This document shows, one piece after another, positions 46,999-57,184 of a DNA stretch of 64,000 nucleotides. How positions within the stretch are numbered: the stretch's first letter is position 1; each line of letters starts with the position of its first letter. Under the pieces are notes generated by a model. That model was given only the letters and a program-made list of their open reading frames with translations. It did not search any database and was not told the DNA's origin. The position numbers and the translations under genes were made by a program. The DNA lies in NCBI GenBank assembly GCA_003255025.1, contig QANY01007439.1:61251-125250 (forward strand), given 5' to 3'. The stretch comes from Datisca glomerata (lineage: Eukaryota > Streptophyta > Magnoliopsida > Cucurbitales > Datiscaceae).

Positions 46999-47680
46999 TG
47001 TTATATTTGTTATGTTATAAATAGACATATGTTGGTTAATAGCTTGGTGGTAGGGTGGAACCTTGAGGTCATAGGTTTAAACCCAAGCCTTGTCATACAT
47101 ATATTTAAGGGTCTTAGATGGGGACTTGGGCTCTTGGTCCTCTTAGGCTTGATTTTCCTATACCGTTCTATTTGTTTATTTTATTTTTCAGATATCTTCA
47201 AGAGGTATCTAACATGGAGGTGGGTGCCTTTCAAGAGGTACCATGTAGGTAGTTTTGCAAACTACTGCTTGTGATTGTTTTGGACATTCACAAGTCCAAC
47301 GTTTGTGACTATTTAGACAGTCACAATGATTTCTATATAAGTCATGTTCGTGGGAGATAGTATTTATAAGTCATTTTTTAGGTTAGAAATTTTTTATTCA
47401 TCAGGAGCATATATCTAAAACACAAACACTTTCCGGTTCATCAAGGGAGATAGTATTATTGTTTTGCTTACTACCTCTAAGAGACAATTGTATCCTGAAG
47501 ACAGAAGTCCAAGACTATGAGCACCATCTGCAGGGACATTACTGTTTTAGCCCATTGCACTATCTGCAAGCCTCAGTATAAGTTTTCTCTGTAATTTTGT
47601 TTCTCTGTATCTTGTAGGTTTTTTGTGTATTACATTGTTATTGTTAATAAAGTATATCATTCATTTTCTTACAATCTAAA
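46999..47680 (+). repeat. Copia LTR shared by two tandem remnants
   Basis: Starts tgttatatttgttatg just after the polypurine tract and ends ttttcttaca. Its last 270 bp (47411-47680) are repeated at 49190-49460. It contains a poly-A signal, aataaa, at 47646-47651. It is the 3' LTR for the RT remnant on the left and the 5' LTR for the gag remnant on the right. Confidence 0.75.
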
Positions 47681-47717
47681 ACAGTAATGCTTTCCATTTC
47701 ATTTTTGTGAAACTGTT

Positions 47718-49190
47718 GTGATGGCAAGTCCTAGTGACGTAAGTACTTCCTCTATATCTGTTGTGAGTCCTCCTATAAGCCATCAAGAGAAACCGAAAAA
47801 GTTTGATGGAAATAACTTCAAAAGATGGCAACAGAAAATGTTGTTCTATCTTACAACGTTGAACCTTGTCAAATTTCTGAATGAGGAGTCTCCTGTCTTG
47901 AAGGAACGAGAGAAAGATAGAGCTATGATTGGCGTTGTTGATGCATGGAAGCATGCATATTGTTCATGCCACAACTATATCCTCAACGGATTGGACAATT
48001 CTCTGTATAATGTCTATAGTCAAATCAAGTCTGCAAAGGAATTATGGGAATCCTTGGATTAGAAGTGTAGGACAGAAGACGTTGGAACTAAAAAGTTCAC
48101 TGTAGCACGTTTTTTGTAATATAAGATGAAAGATTATTTGTCTGTGATGAGTCAACTCCAAGAGTTACAGATCTTTATCCATGATGTTCATGCTAAAGGT
48201 ATGGCAAAAAGTGAATCATTTCAAGTTGCTGCGATAATTGAAAAACTTCTACCTTCTTAGAAAGAATTCAAAACAACCTTAAGCATTAAAGGAAGGAAAT
48301 GAAACTAGAGGATTTAGATGTGAGGCTGAGGTTGAGGAGGATAATAAGATGAATGAGAAAGCCACTGACATGTCTTTTGATGCAAAGGCTAATGTGGTGG
48401 AGCACATACCCAATTAGAAATATGTTACAAAGAACAAAGGAAAGAAACAATTTGCACCAAAAAGAAATATCTTTATGAAGATTAAGGGAAACTGTTACAC
48501 TTGCCGAAAACCAGGACATAGAGCTGTAGAGTGTCGCAAAGGAAAGGCGATGGGAGAGAAGCCTAATGCACAAGCGAATGTGATGGAAATAGATGAGAAC
48601 TTTTCAGCAGTAGTTACTAAAGTGAATCTTGCCAGTAATAATTCAGAGTGATGGCTTGATACTGGAGCAACCAAGCATATATGTGTTGTCCAAAACATGC
48701 TTACTGACTACAAGAATGCAGAAGACGGAGACAAGTTGTTTATGGGTAACTCGTCGACCTCTGCAATACATGGCAAGGGCAAAGTAGTGCTTAAGTTTAC
48801 ATCTGGGAAAGTTCTAACTTTGAATGATGTACTTCATGTTCTTGAGATCAGGAAGAATTTAATTTCTAGTTCATTATTTAGAAAGGTTTCAAGATTGTTT
48901 TTTAGTCTGAAAAATGTGTTGTGACTAAAGGGGGTGTGTTTGTAGGAAAGGGATACCTAGTTTATTGTTTGTTAAAGATGAATGTTTATATTGACTTGAT
49001 TAATAATAATAATGCTTCTATTGCTTATATGATTGAGTTATTTAATGTTTGGCATGGTAGATTAGGTCATGTGAATTATGGAGCTTTAAAAAGATTGGTA
49101 AAAATAGGATCATTGTGTAGCATTAATTTTGATCATATGTATAAGTCTGAAACATGTGTTGAGGCTAAATTTTCGAAACCACATTTTTAT
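47718..49190 (+). pseudogene. Ty1/copia gag, protease and GAG-pre-integrase
   Basis: MASPSDVSTSSISVVSPPIS starts Gag. KKFDGNNFKRWQQKMLFYL near 47795 and LWESLD lie in the UBN2-type domain. A knuckle follows, CYTCRKPGHRAVEC, near 48495-48535. Protease has [11 protein letters not shown] near 48652, the active-site D-T/S-G-A. GAG-pre-integrase follows, VWHGRLGHVNYGALKRL near 49047-49100 with FDHMYKSETCVEAKFSKPHF. The frame then runs straight into LTR sequence at about 49190, so integrase, RT and RNase H are deleted. Stops lie at 48061, 48118, 48258, 48415, 48650 and 48922. No primer-binding site is evident between LTR and ATG. Confidence 0.87.
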
Positions 49191-49465
49191 ATATCTGAAA
49201 CACAAACACTTTCTGTTTTGTCAAGGGAGATAGTATTGTTGTGCTGCTTACTGCCTCCAAGAGACTGTTGTATCTTGAAGACAAACATCCAAGACTATGA
49301 GCATCATCTGCAGTGACGTTACTTTTTTAGCACATTGCACTATCTGCAAGCCTCGGTCTAAGTTTTCTCTGTAATTTTGTTTCTCTATATTCTGTATGTT
49401 TTCTATGTATTACATTGTTATTATTAATAAAGTATATCATTCATTTTCTTACAACTTTAACAAGA
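49190..49465 (+). repeat. Copia LTR 3' fragment
   Basis: tatatctgaaacacaaacac to ttttcttacaac repeats 47411-47680 with scattered changes. It includes aataaa at 49426-49431. The first ~410 bp of the LTR are missing, together with most of pol, at a single junction. Confidence 0.85.
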
Positions 49466-49668
49466 AGACTCTTACAAATGAGTATATTTTATAGTTTCTC
49501 AAACTACTTGAGTACAAAAAAAATATATCGGGATATGACTTGCATTTTAGACAAGGGTATGATTTATATTTTAGCTTTTCTTATAATGCAACAAAGTTTT
49601 GACTTAAGACACTTTTAGTATGTGTGCGATGCACGCACAAATGTATGGCGTGTGCAGGTGCACGTGCC

Positions 49669-49708
<40 letters not shown>

Positions 49709-50417
49709 CCGCTTAAAACTTTCATCTCTCATATTATATACTTGAAGTTACTTTTCTTGGCACATTGTCATATGATGTTTACATTTTCCACACCCTGTTT
49801 AAATTGTAAACCCTTATTCAAATATGTAATTGTTTTTTATCCGATGTATCACAGATTGGTAGTCTATTTTCTTCTATTAAGGATTCATCTTCAACGTTAA
49901 TCATTTATGATCAAACAACCAGGTGGTTCAGTTTGATATATATTTTTAATCGACTGAAGTGGTTATTGATCAGGTGGTAGTAGCAGATCAGAGAAGGGAA
50001 AATTTTACTTTCGGAAACAACAAAAAAAAACTAACGTTACAGCTCAAACTGTAAAAATAGCTGAAAATTTTTTCTTTTACAAAAAATGGACGAAAATAGT
50101 CGAAGTAGATAATTTATTACAAAAATTACACAGACGTAAATAATTTATTTGCATTATTCTTATGCTTTTTGAAAAAAAAAATCCAGCCATTTTTTAAGTT
50201 TGAACTGGAAGGTACACATGTTTGCAGTTCTCCATTTACTCTTGCAATCAAAACTTTTAACTTCAAAGTGCCCCCCAGCACGTTACAAAGAAATTTTTAT
50301 TGAAGTGTCCAAAACTGCGTATGAATCAAAATTCATTATCTCTTGATAACCACAAAGAACTAAAGATTAATATTGAGAATAAACAACAAACTAATACTAA
50401 CCACAGAAAGTGCAGAC
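49466..50417. other. Intergenic DNA downstream of the L18 gene
   Basis: Contains a (ta)n run at 49671-49704 and AT-rich non-coding sequence. 50220-50417 probably includes the 3'UTR of the minus-strand gene. Confidence 0.6.
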
Positions 50418-51446
50418 TCAACGAGTAATCCCCCTGTGCTTGCTACGATGACCTGATTTCTTAGGCATCCTCTGCTTGATCTTCACCTTCACATTAATGC
50501 CACTATCAATTATAGACTGAAGCACAAGTTGAAGTTTTCCCTCAATTCTTTCTCCTTTCCTTGGCGTGTACATTACATCGTGGATGTCATCAGCTAATGC
50601 TCTCTGAGCTAGAACTGTCCCCACAGCAGCACAAGCTGTTGAATCCCTTCTTGAAGTAAGGTCAAACTTCATGTCCTTAGATATCGAATGCGCCACCGCA
50701 ACAACCTTACTAGTCACCCGATGAACTACACAGGCACGAACGGAACCCTTGGATATGTAAATATCCAGGCAAAATGGTTCGTGGTATGGACCTGTAAGTT
50801 GATTGAAAGTGGGAGTCCGTAGCTTCTTTTTATCTAAACAAACATTATCCCTTTCAACAAGGACGAATCTGTCTCTCACCTCTTTGGGAAGTTTTTCACA
50901 TCGAAAAGCCAAAGTACTACTTGAGTTATCATCCTTCTTGCATTTGTTTGGATCGTTCTTTTTACTAGACGGTTCCTTCTTCCGGTGGAATTCTAAGTTG
51001 TACTCTTCATACTCTTTGGATTCCCGATCAAGTTTGTAGAACAGACTTCCGCGAATTCTCATGTTGTCAATTTCATCAAAATCAGGGTCAAGCTCAAACT
51101 CATGGAGGGACTCATATTTCACCCGTTCATGACTATCTTCATCTATCGAACAACTTGCTCCCGTTGCAACCCTGTCCCCATCTAACCCTTTCCAAACTTG
51201 AGCTAAGCACGACGAAACCTGCCACGTATCGTCATCCACAAGCTGAATATTGTAACTATCCGGATAAACTTTACCATCAGTAAACAACGGAGACAGAAGA
51301 CGCCCTGCATGACAGCTTGTGGACTCTAATGAATGACTAACTACTTCATTCTCTGCATCAACAATTGTCTTTGCGGCCTTTGTGCAGAAATCACTGGCCT
51401 TCGAAAGAAGTCGAGAATTCACAAAGGCAACACTTCTCCTCAACAT
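50418..51446 (-). CDS. uL18 (ribosomal L18p/L5e) family protein
   Basis: The only intact host gene. It encodes 342 residues from Met 51446, or 348 from an upstream in-frame ATG at 51464. The later start is preferred because the minus strand reads tttacag just before tcaATG (junction 51450/51449), a strong 3' splice site that would remove the upstream ATG. The N-terminal two thirds are plant-specific and hydrophilic (LFTDGKVYPDSYNIQLVDD near residues 60-78; a Lys/Asp-rich stretch at 165-182). An L18p-type fold spans about residues 228-328: FCLDIYISKGSVRACVV, VVAVAHSIS, CAAVGTVLAQRAL, KLQLVLQSIIDSGINVKVK. A basic tail ends the protein. Free-standing L18 proteins bind 5S rRNA, but whether this long form is ribosomal is unknown. 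An N-terminal MLRRSVAFVNSRLL could be an organelle-targeting signal (inference). Confidence 0.88.
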   Translation of the reverse strand: MLRRSVAFVNSRLLSKASDFCTKAAKTIVDAENEVVSHSLESTSCHAGRLLSPLFTDGKVYPDSYNIQLVDDDTWQVSSCLAQVWKGLDGDRVATGASCSIDEDSHERVKYESLHEFELDPDFDEIDNMRIRGSLFYKLDRESKEYEEYNLEFHRKKEPSSKKNDPNKCKKDDNSSSTLAFRCEKLPKEVRDRFVLVERDNVCLDKKKLRTPTFNQLTGPYHEPFCLDIYISKGSVRACVVHRVTSKVVAVAHSISKDMKFDLTSRRDSTACAAVGTVLAQRALADDIHDVMYTPRKGERIEGKLQLVLQSIIDSGINVKVKIKQRMPKKSGHRSKHRGITR

Positions 51447-51449
51447 TGA

Positions 51450-52807
51450 CTGTAAACCAAACATTTGGAAAACAACGGGTGCAATAACGGATCAAGGATA
51501 AGATGCTGTTAGATGTTGAAATAACTCATGTATGAGCTGGACTGCATCTATCAATCTCAGAATCCTGTAGGCATATTCCCCCTTTAATTCTAACAAGTAG
51601 ATCAAACCGAGCAAACGGGAGAAATTGAATACTCTTCTTGCAGGTTTCGCTTACATCTGCCAAAGTCAACCTCAGATTGGCTTGCTATGGTCTCTATAAC
51701 AGATAAAATACACTTAATAAAGGAAGCAATATATGTCGATGACGAAATAACCACTATATCCAACAAGATTATACAGTGGGCTCTGTCTACCTGCTTGTCA
51801 ACATTTTATGAGCACTAAGATATTCTAGATTTCCCCATCATCAACCTGGCCAATTAATCATGGAGTTTGTCTTATAACTTCATGCATTTATGGTCTTACA
51901 ACTCCATCCATTATCTGAGTATTATTATAGTGAAGTTGCAGTTCACGCTTGATGAGAATGTCCAGGGTTTAGTTGCTTGGAGATTCTGTTGAATCTAGTC
52001 TACTCTCTCCCTCCCCGTTTCAACTTTTCAATAATCCAAGCTATCAATCATAATAAATTACCAAATTTCTAAGAAAGCCAAAATTCCCATAAACCACAGA
52101 ATATATAATTCCTTAATCAAGAAATAAAAACTATGGAAAATTACATATATGGCCATTACAGTTCGTACCAAGATTCAATTTAATCATTATACTTTAAATT
52201 TTCTCAATTACATCATCCAAGTTTGTACAACGTTTCAATTTCAGTCACCATTCAACTTTCTGTTACAAATCTTAACATTTTGCTGATGTGGGAAACATTT
52301 TTTTACGCGTGCCCTCCATGTCAGCGAAATTATTGGCACCCATATGATTTTATTCTATCCAGTTCTCCCCCCCCCNNNNNNNNCCCCCCCCCCCCCCCCC
52401 ACCCCCAACATTTTTTAATCTTTAATACACATTAAAAGAGTTTCTGGGGCAATTGTTCAAACACATGCTCAACAAAAACACTCCAACACTGGCGGAACAC
52501 TTAGCTTTCAAATGGTATATGTACATTGAGTAATTCCGCCGAACACTTAGCTTCCAAATGTCAAATTGCATGTGGTACCACACAATAATCAATCTTAACC
52601 ACATAAAAAGAAATCAAAATTAGACAAACTAAAGAAATTAAAGAGAACAAAGAAGAAATCACTACAATCTCTATTTAGAGTAAAAAAAATAAATGCTCCA
52701 AAGCCAAGAAATATAAAAATGAAAATTAAGAGAAAGATATGGATAAATAGAACTAAAATTAAGCAATACCGAATTGAAAAATTAGATTATACATGAAAGT
52801 GAATTAC
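51450..52807 (-). other. Inferred 5'UTR intron of the L18 gene
   Basis: Donor gaag-ag/gtaatt at 52808/52807 and acceptor ttacag/tca at 51450/51449, read on the minus strand. It holds the N gap and, at 52130-52290, AT-rich DNA resembling small transposon ends. The intron is inferred from splice signals only. Confidence 0.5.
52370..52400. repeat. Poly-C tract with an assembly gap (N at 52376-52383)
   Basis: Eight Ns sit inside a C homopolymer, so the true length is unknown. It lies in the inferred 5'UTR intron and does not touch coding sequence. Confidence 0.9.
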
Positions 52808-53110
52808 CTCTTCAAGGTAGTCTTTATCAAGCTTATCACAAATTTTCAGAGCAGTAAAGATAGTCGCAGCAAGGAGAGAGGGGGAAAACGAATACAAATA
52901 CATAGACGCTTGAGCTGGGACCCGCGGCAGAAACATAGACAGGCATTTCGTTTTCTGGCGCAATGGGTATCCGGGAAATCGAGCAGAGAGGAGAGATTAA
53001 TGGAGGTCACGGCGTTGGCGAGACGGCAGCCTCAAGTTTAGCCATCACCGCCGCATCATCTGCTGTTGCGGCAAAGAAGATAGAGAGGAGAGAGAAATGA
53101 CTGTAGAGAG
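52808..53110 (-). other. Inferred first, non-coding exon of the L18 gene
   Basis: CT-rich at its start (ctctctctctacagtcattt, as in many plant leaders) and ending in a good donor. It contains short upstream ORFs, one reading MAKLEAAVSPTP (53043-53005). The start position is approximate and no clear TATA box was identified. Confidence 0.4.
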
Positions 53111-53302
53111 AGAGAGTAAAGTTTTCAGCTGTTCCACGTTCCATCAATATTTTTTGAGAAATTTTCATGATCAGCTCTCTGATGATAAAATGTTTTAACG
53201 AAATAATGACACTTCTCCTAATTTTAATTAAACATGACTTTTTGCATAGTGAAAAGTCAATTCTCACTTACTTCTCTTTTCCTTTATTTTATTTTTCCTC
53301 CA

Positions 53303-53655
53303 GGTCGTTAGACCTGCTCTAACAGATAAATATTTTTTTAGATTATAGTCTAACAATTTTGAGTTAAAATTAATACTTACTAGACTATGATCTAGTAGAA
53401 TATTGTCTGCTAGATCATGATCTAATAATTTTGTGTGAAAACAAACACTTGTTAAATCATGATCTAGTAGAATATTGTCTGCTAGACCATAGTCTAGCAG
53501 AGCAGAGAGTAACAAAGTAAAGGTTTCTCTTTCTCTTTTATTTTATTTTCCGTCCAGGTAGCTAGACCGTAGTCTAGTAGAAAATATTCTGCTAGACCAT
53601 GGTCTAGCAGTTTTATGTTGAAATTAACACTTGCTAGACCATGGTTTAGCGGAAC
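53303..53655. repeat. Palindromic array of gctagaccatggtctagc
   Basis: About eight copies of a 16-22 bp palindrome (for example 53590-53611 is perfect; others at 53336-53352, 53381-53398, 53409-53427, 53480-53500, 53561-53581 and 53632-53651). They are separated by AT-rich spacers with a repeated t-ttgtg-gaaa-caa-acttg phrase. It lies about 200 bp upstream of the inferred start of the L18 transcript. The motif is shared with 25300-25412. Confidence 0.85.
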
Positions 53656-53816
53656 AAAAAATAACAAAGCAAGGGTTTCGACGGAAATCGTAGATAAGGG
53701 TATTATCGAAGGGTTTCGTGTTTTTGCATAGAAGAGTTTCGTTATGCTAACGCAGAGAAGGATTTTGTTGTTTCTTTCAGAGAGAGGGTTCCGTTGCAGA
53801 GAAGGGTTTTGAAATG

Positions 53817-53955
53817 AATGCATTAATGGAGACTCCATTAATGGAGGAAACCGAAAGCTTACTCCATTAATGGAGGAAACCCCTCCAGCGAAGCTTGAAG
53901 ACTCCATTAATGGAGTCTCCCAGTCGAGCGAAACTTGAAGACTCCATTAATGGTT
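53817..53955. repeat. Palindromic array of actccattaatggagt
   Basis: Five copies of ctccattaatgg(a), at 53817-53830, 53832-53847, 53861-53876, 53901-53917 and 53941-53953. Two copies are preceded by the longer repeat gcgaa-cttgaag. It sits beside the ctagacc array but has an unrelated sequence. Confidence 0.85.
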
Positions 53956-54312
53956 GTTGAAGGATTTTGACGACGATGGCGTTGGAGGATACAGATTCTT
54001 CCCCGCGCCTGGTCGACGACGATGGAGTTGGAGGAGACGACGACTTCTTCCCCATGCCACGACAGAGATGGGTTTTGGGAGAAGGTCGGGTGATGGGACT
54101 TGTTGGGAATTTCTTTATTATAAGGGGTAATGTGTCTTTTACTTTATAAAAAACTCACAAATCTTCCTAAAGGGGCTTAATATGCTTAAAACAACACAAG
54201 GCGTCTTTGTTTGATTAAACTCTATCACAATGATCTCTCCTTGGCAATTTCCATATATTTTTTAGGGAAATTATAATACATCTATATTAAATAATAAGTA
54301 ACAATGGATTGA

Positions 54313-54344
<32 letters not shown>

Positions 54345-54650
54345 NGACTTTATTTAAGTTTAGAAAATTTTTCTTTTTGTTGAATTTATTATTTTGTCTT
54401 TTTAACTATTTTTCTGTTGAAAAATAAACAAAACTAAAATTAGTTAGTCTAGAAGTCGGAGAGGACACTAGATTCAATCATCCAATTTTATACTTTTGTA
54501 AAAAATGGTTATTCCATGATGACGAGAATCATATATAGTTGTAAAAGAATATGAGGCTAAACAAATATGTGTAACGAATTATAAATTATATAAAAAATAA
54601 AAAAAATAGAGAGAGAAAGAAATAAAGAAAATTGTACTGATGATGTAGTT
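53956..54650. other. Spacer with TA microsatellite and single N
   Basis: A short exon-like stretch, MALEDTDSSPRLVDDDGVGG, at 53978 has no recognised domain. A (ta)n run at 54315-54344 ends in an N at 54345. Nothing else is supported. Confidence 0.5.
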
Positions 54651-54654
54651 TTTA

Positions 54655-54870
54655 TTGGTATATAGATCATTGAATTTTACGATAGTCCTATTACAGAAGA
54701 TAAAATTGAAGGAACCTGAAATGAGTTTGGAAGAAGCAGATGAGGAGTCCTACAACCTTACACTAAAGCCACGGCATGGTTGGATTTCATCCGCTACTTG
54801 GAAAAGAATTGATAACTTGTTTATATCAATTATTGAAGAAAGTAAGAAATCAATTAAAGGGAAAAAATAA
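54655..54870 (+). pseudogene. Unassigned exon-like ORF
   Basis: 71 codons, with EPEMSLEEADEESYNLTLKP then RHGWISSATWKRIDNLFISI and a lysine-rich end. Composition is protein-like (charged, amphipathic) and unlike the surrounding AT-rich DNA, but no family was recognised. It may be a fragment of the same unit as the ULP1-like exon at 56599. Confidence 0.3.
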
Positions 54871-55194
54871 TTCAAAGCCCATAGTGCGGAAATTTTTTAT
54901 GTACATCATAAGGGCTAGCTTTTGTTATTTGCTATTTTAGTTAGTGGATTATATTAGTTGGTGAATATTTTTGTAACTACTATTATCTAGAGGTTATTGT
55001 TGCTAATATTTATATGATAAGGCTAGCGATGCCAAAATCCTTTTTTTTTTTACAAAAAGGGCTTTCTGAAAATCCATTTCAAAAAAAAGGCCAAAGTTTT
55101 AAAGTCAGATATTTGGGCTTTTCTAGTGTAGAATTACTTTTTACCCCTTTGTTCAAATCATTCAAAATTGAAGTCCAACCCCCTCCCCCATGAC

Positions 55195-55254
55195 TCTTTC
55201 TTCTTCGTTCTCTCTCCAACGGAACCCTTTGTCTTCTTCGTCAGTCCACTGGTT

Positions 55255-55298
<44 letters not shown>

Positions 55299-55336
55299 GG
55301 AACCCTTTGTCTTCTTCGTCAGTCCACTGGTTATCT

Positions 55337-55404
<68 letters not shown>

Positions 55405-55405
55405 T
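55195..55405 (+). repeat. CT microsatellites with a duplicated 45-bp unit
   Basis: tctccaacggaaccctttgt...ccactggttatc occurs at 55210-55255 and again at 55291-55336, each followed by a long (ct)n run (55256-55290; 55337-55400). Open frames through it are low-complexity Ser/Leu artefacts. Confidence 0.9.
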
Positions 55406-56598
55406 CACTCACTATTGCTTTGTCTCTCTTTCTCGTTACTGCTTTCTCTATCTTTTCTCTGTCTCGTACACGGAGGGTTCAGTGGATATCTTCGTCTTTC
55501 TCTAAATTAGGTAAAATTTCTCCTTCAATTTCTGTGGTATCTCCTTAATGTAAATATTTTTTCCTCTGATTGATATGAAGCATTAATTTTGAGAGAGTAG
55601 ACGTCTGCATTACCTAATTTAGAGAAAGTTCTGGATTTGAGCCCCATCGAAACGAGGCTCAAATTTAATTACAAATGCAACAAGACAAGAAATCTCTCTA
55701 ACTTTCTTCTGAAATCCATAACTTTCTTCTGCCATTATTTTCTTTTGCCTAGATAATAGCTCGTCGTCAATGAGCAATAAAACTTTACTTCTCTATAATT
55801 CTAGAATATCAGCAAAATCGATAGATATTGTACCTCCATCACTGACTTCAGATGTACTTAGATAAGTATGCATAAAATGTATGTCGTTACATATGTAGTT
55901 ATGTTCGGTATAGGATTTAAAGAAAATAATGTGCTAGGAGATTAAAGATAGCATACCTTCAAACTTATAATAACTTCCCCTAGTCCTAGTTACTACTGTC
56001 TGTTTTCCTTTTAACATGTACAATTGGGTGGGTGGGATTTGTTTAGATTTATATTCAATGGAATTTGGTTGACATATTTTACTTATCAAAATTTTCTAGA
56101 CTTTTTGTCAAGTTTTAGTTACTTAAACTGATCTATGAACATACAAATACTAGCAATGACACCATTCAAGAAATCTAGTTTATTGCATAAAGTTATGAGG
56201 CTGAACTCTTTCTTTGTTAGAAAGTTATGAAACAAGAAATTTTGTTTATTGCACCATTTAAGATATTAATGTCATTAGAAGCAACCGTTTGATTTCAAGT
56301 TGTAAAAGTAAGACATTGTGTAATTAACAATATAATAGCATGGACTAGGACACAACAATTTACCTCTTTATAAAATGCAACTCCTACACTTTGAAATCTC
56401 TCTTGTCTGGGTGTATCGCATATTTTAAGCTGTTTTAATTCAGGCTTAAACTATTTTTGTGAAGGGTTAAATTTTTTTTTTGTATGCTGATTTTTATACT
56501 TATTAACTATGTACGTGAATCTTCTGCTCTCGTAATGCACAATTCATAACTTTGTATGTTATAGTTAAAAGAATTAACAATGATTTCTTCACTTGTAG
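55406..56598. other. Non-coding stretch
   Basis: AT-rich DNA with no recognised frame, RNA or terminal repeat. It may be intron-like sequence of the unit that contains the exon at 56599. Confidence 0.45.
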
Positions 56599-56807
56599 AA
56601 AACGCCTCCCAAGCTCAAACCAGTTGTGGTATATAACTCTCTAAACACAGCCTATCAAAGGAAAGCGTATCTTGATTTGCTAAGACCATTCACACACATG
56701 CTGCCTCTATTGTTGAACTCAGTAGACTTCTACTCAAGTCAAACAGCCATGACTCCTAAGAATGTATGACAATACATGATAGAGAAGGTCCAAGAACTGG
56801 AAAATAG
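56599..56807 (+). pseudogene. ULP1-like (C48 peptidase) exon fragment
   Basis: Bounded by an acceptor (cacttgtag) and a donor (aatag/gtaagg). It reads PPKLKPVVVYNSLNTAYQRK, AYLDLLRPFTHMLPLLLNSV and FYSSQTAMTPKNV, then a stop (56767) and MIEKVQELENR. The V-x-Y-N-S...P-F...L-P-x-L-L pattern resembles the segment of ULP1-type SUMO proteases between the catalytic His/Asp and the DCG motif. Such domains are often carried by Mutator-like elements. The catalytic residues themselves are not in this piece. Family assignment is tentative. Confidence 0.4.
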
Positions 56808-57184
56808 GTAAGGATTTTATCTGATAAATGATGCTAAATTATTGCTTTATTATCTGATAAATGATGCTGGTTATCTATATTTGAGTGTATCTCATGAGAT
56901 TCTTTCTCATCCAACGGGTCTGATTGTAGAATATTCACTCTCAAGTTTATTGAGTTCCATTTGAGTGGAATCGACTTATCATTGTGTACCCAGTAAAGAA
57001 TGGAGTCTTTCTGAAGGAAGATCGCTATAGACTTATTTATTCATTAAAAAAGAATTGCTAGTTGAAGTGTATTCAAAATGATTGTTAAATATAGATATTT
57101 AAATTTAGCATTTGGAGTAGTACTTGGAATAGTACTTTTGTGAATAATTGACAATATAAGCTACTTAATGTGAACTACTTCGAT

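Noticed and set aside
50803..51039. 78-codon plus-strand ORF within the L18 gene
   Set aside because: It is the complement of the coding sequence of the host gene.
55168..55548. 126- and 106-codon ORFs
   Set aside because: They are translations of CT microsatellites (Ser/Leu runs), overlap in two frames and have no conserved sequence.
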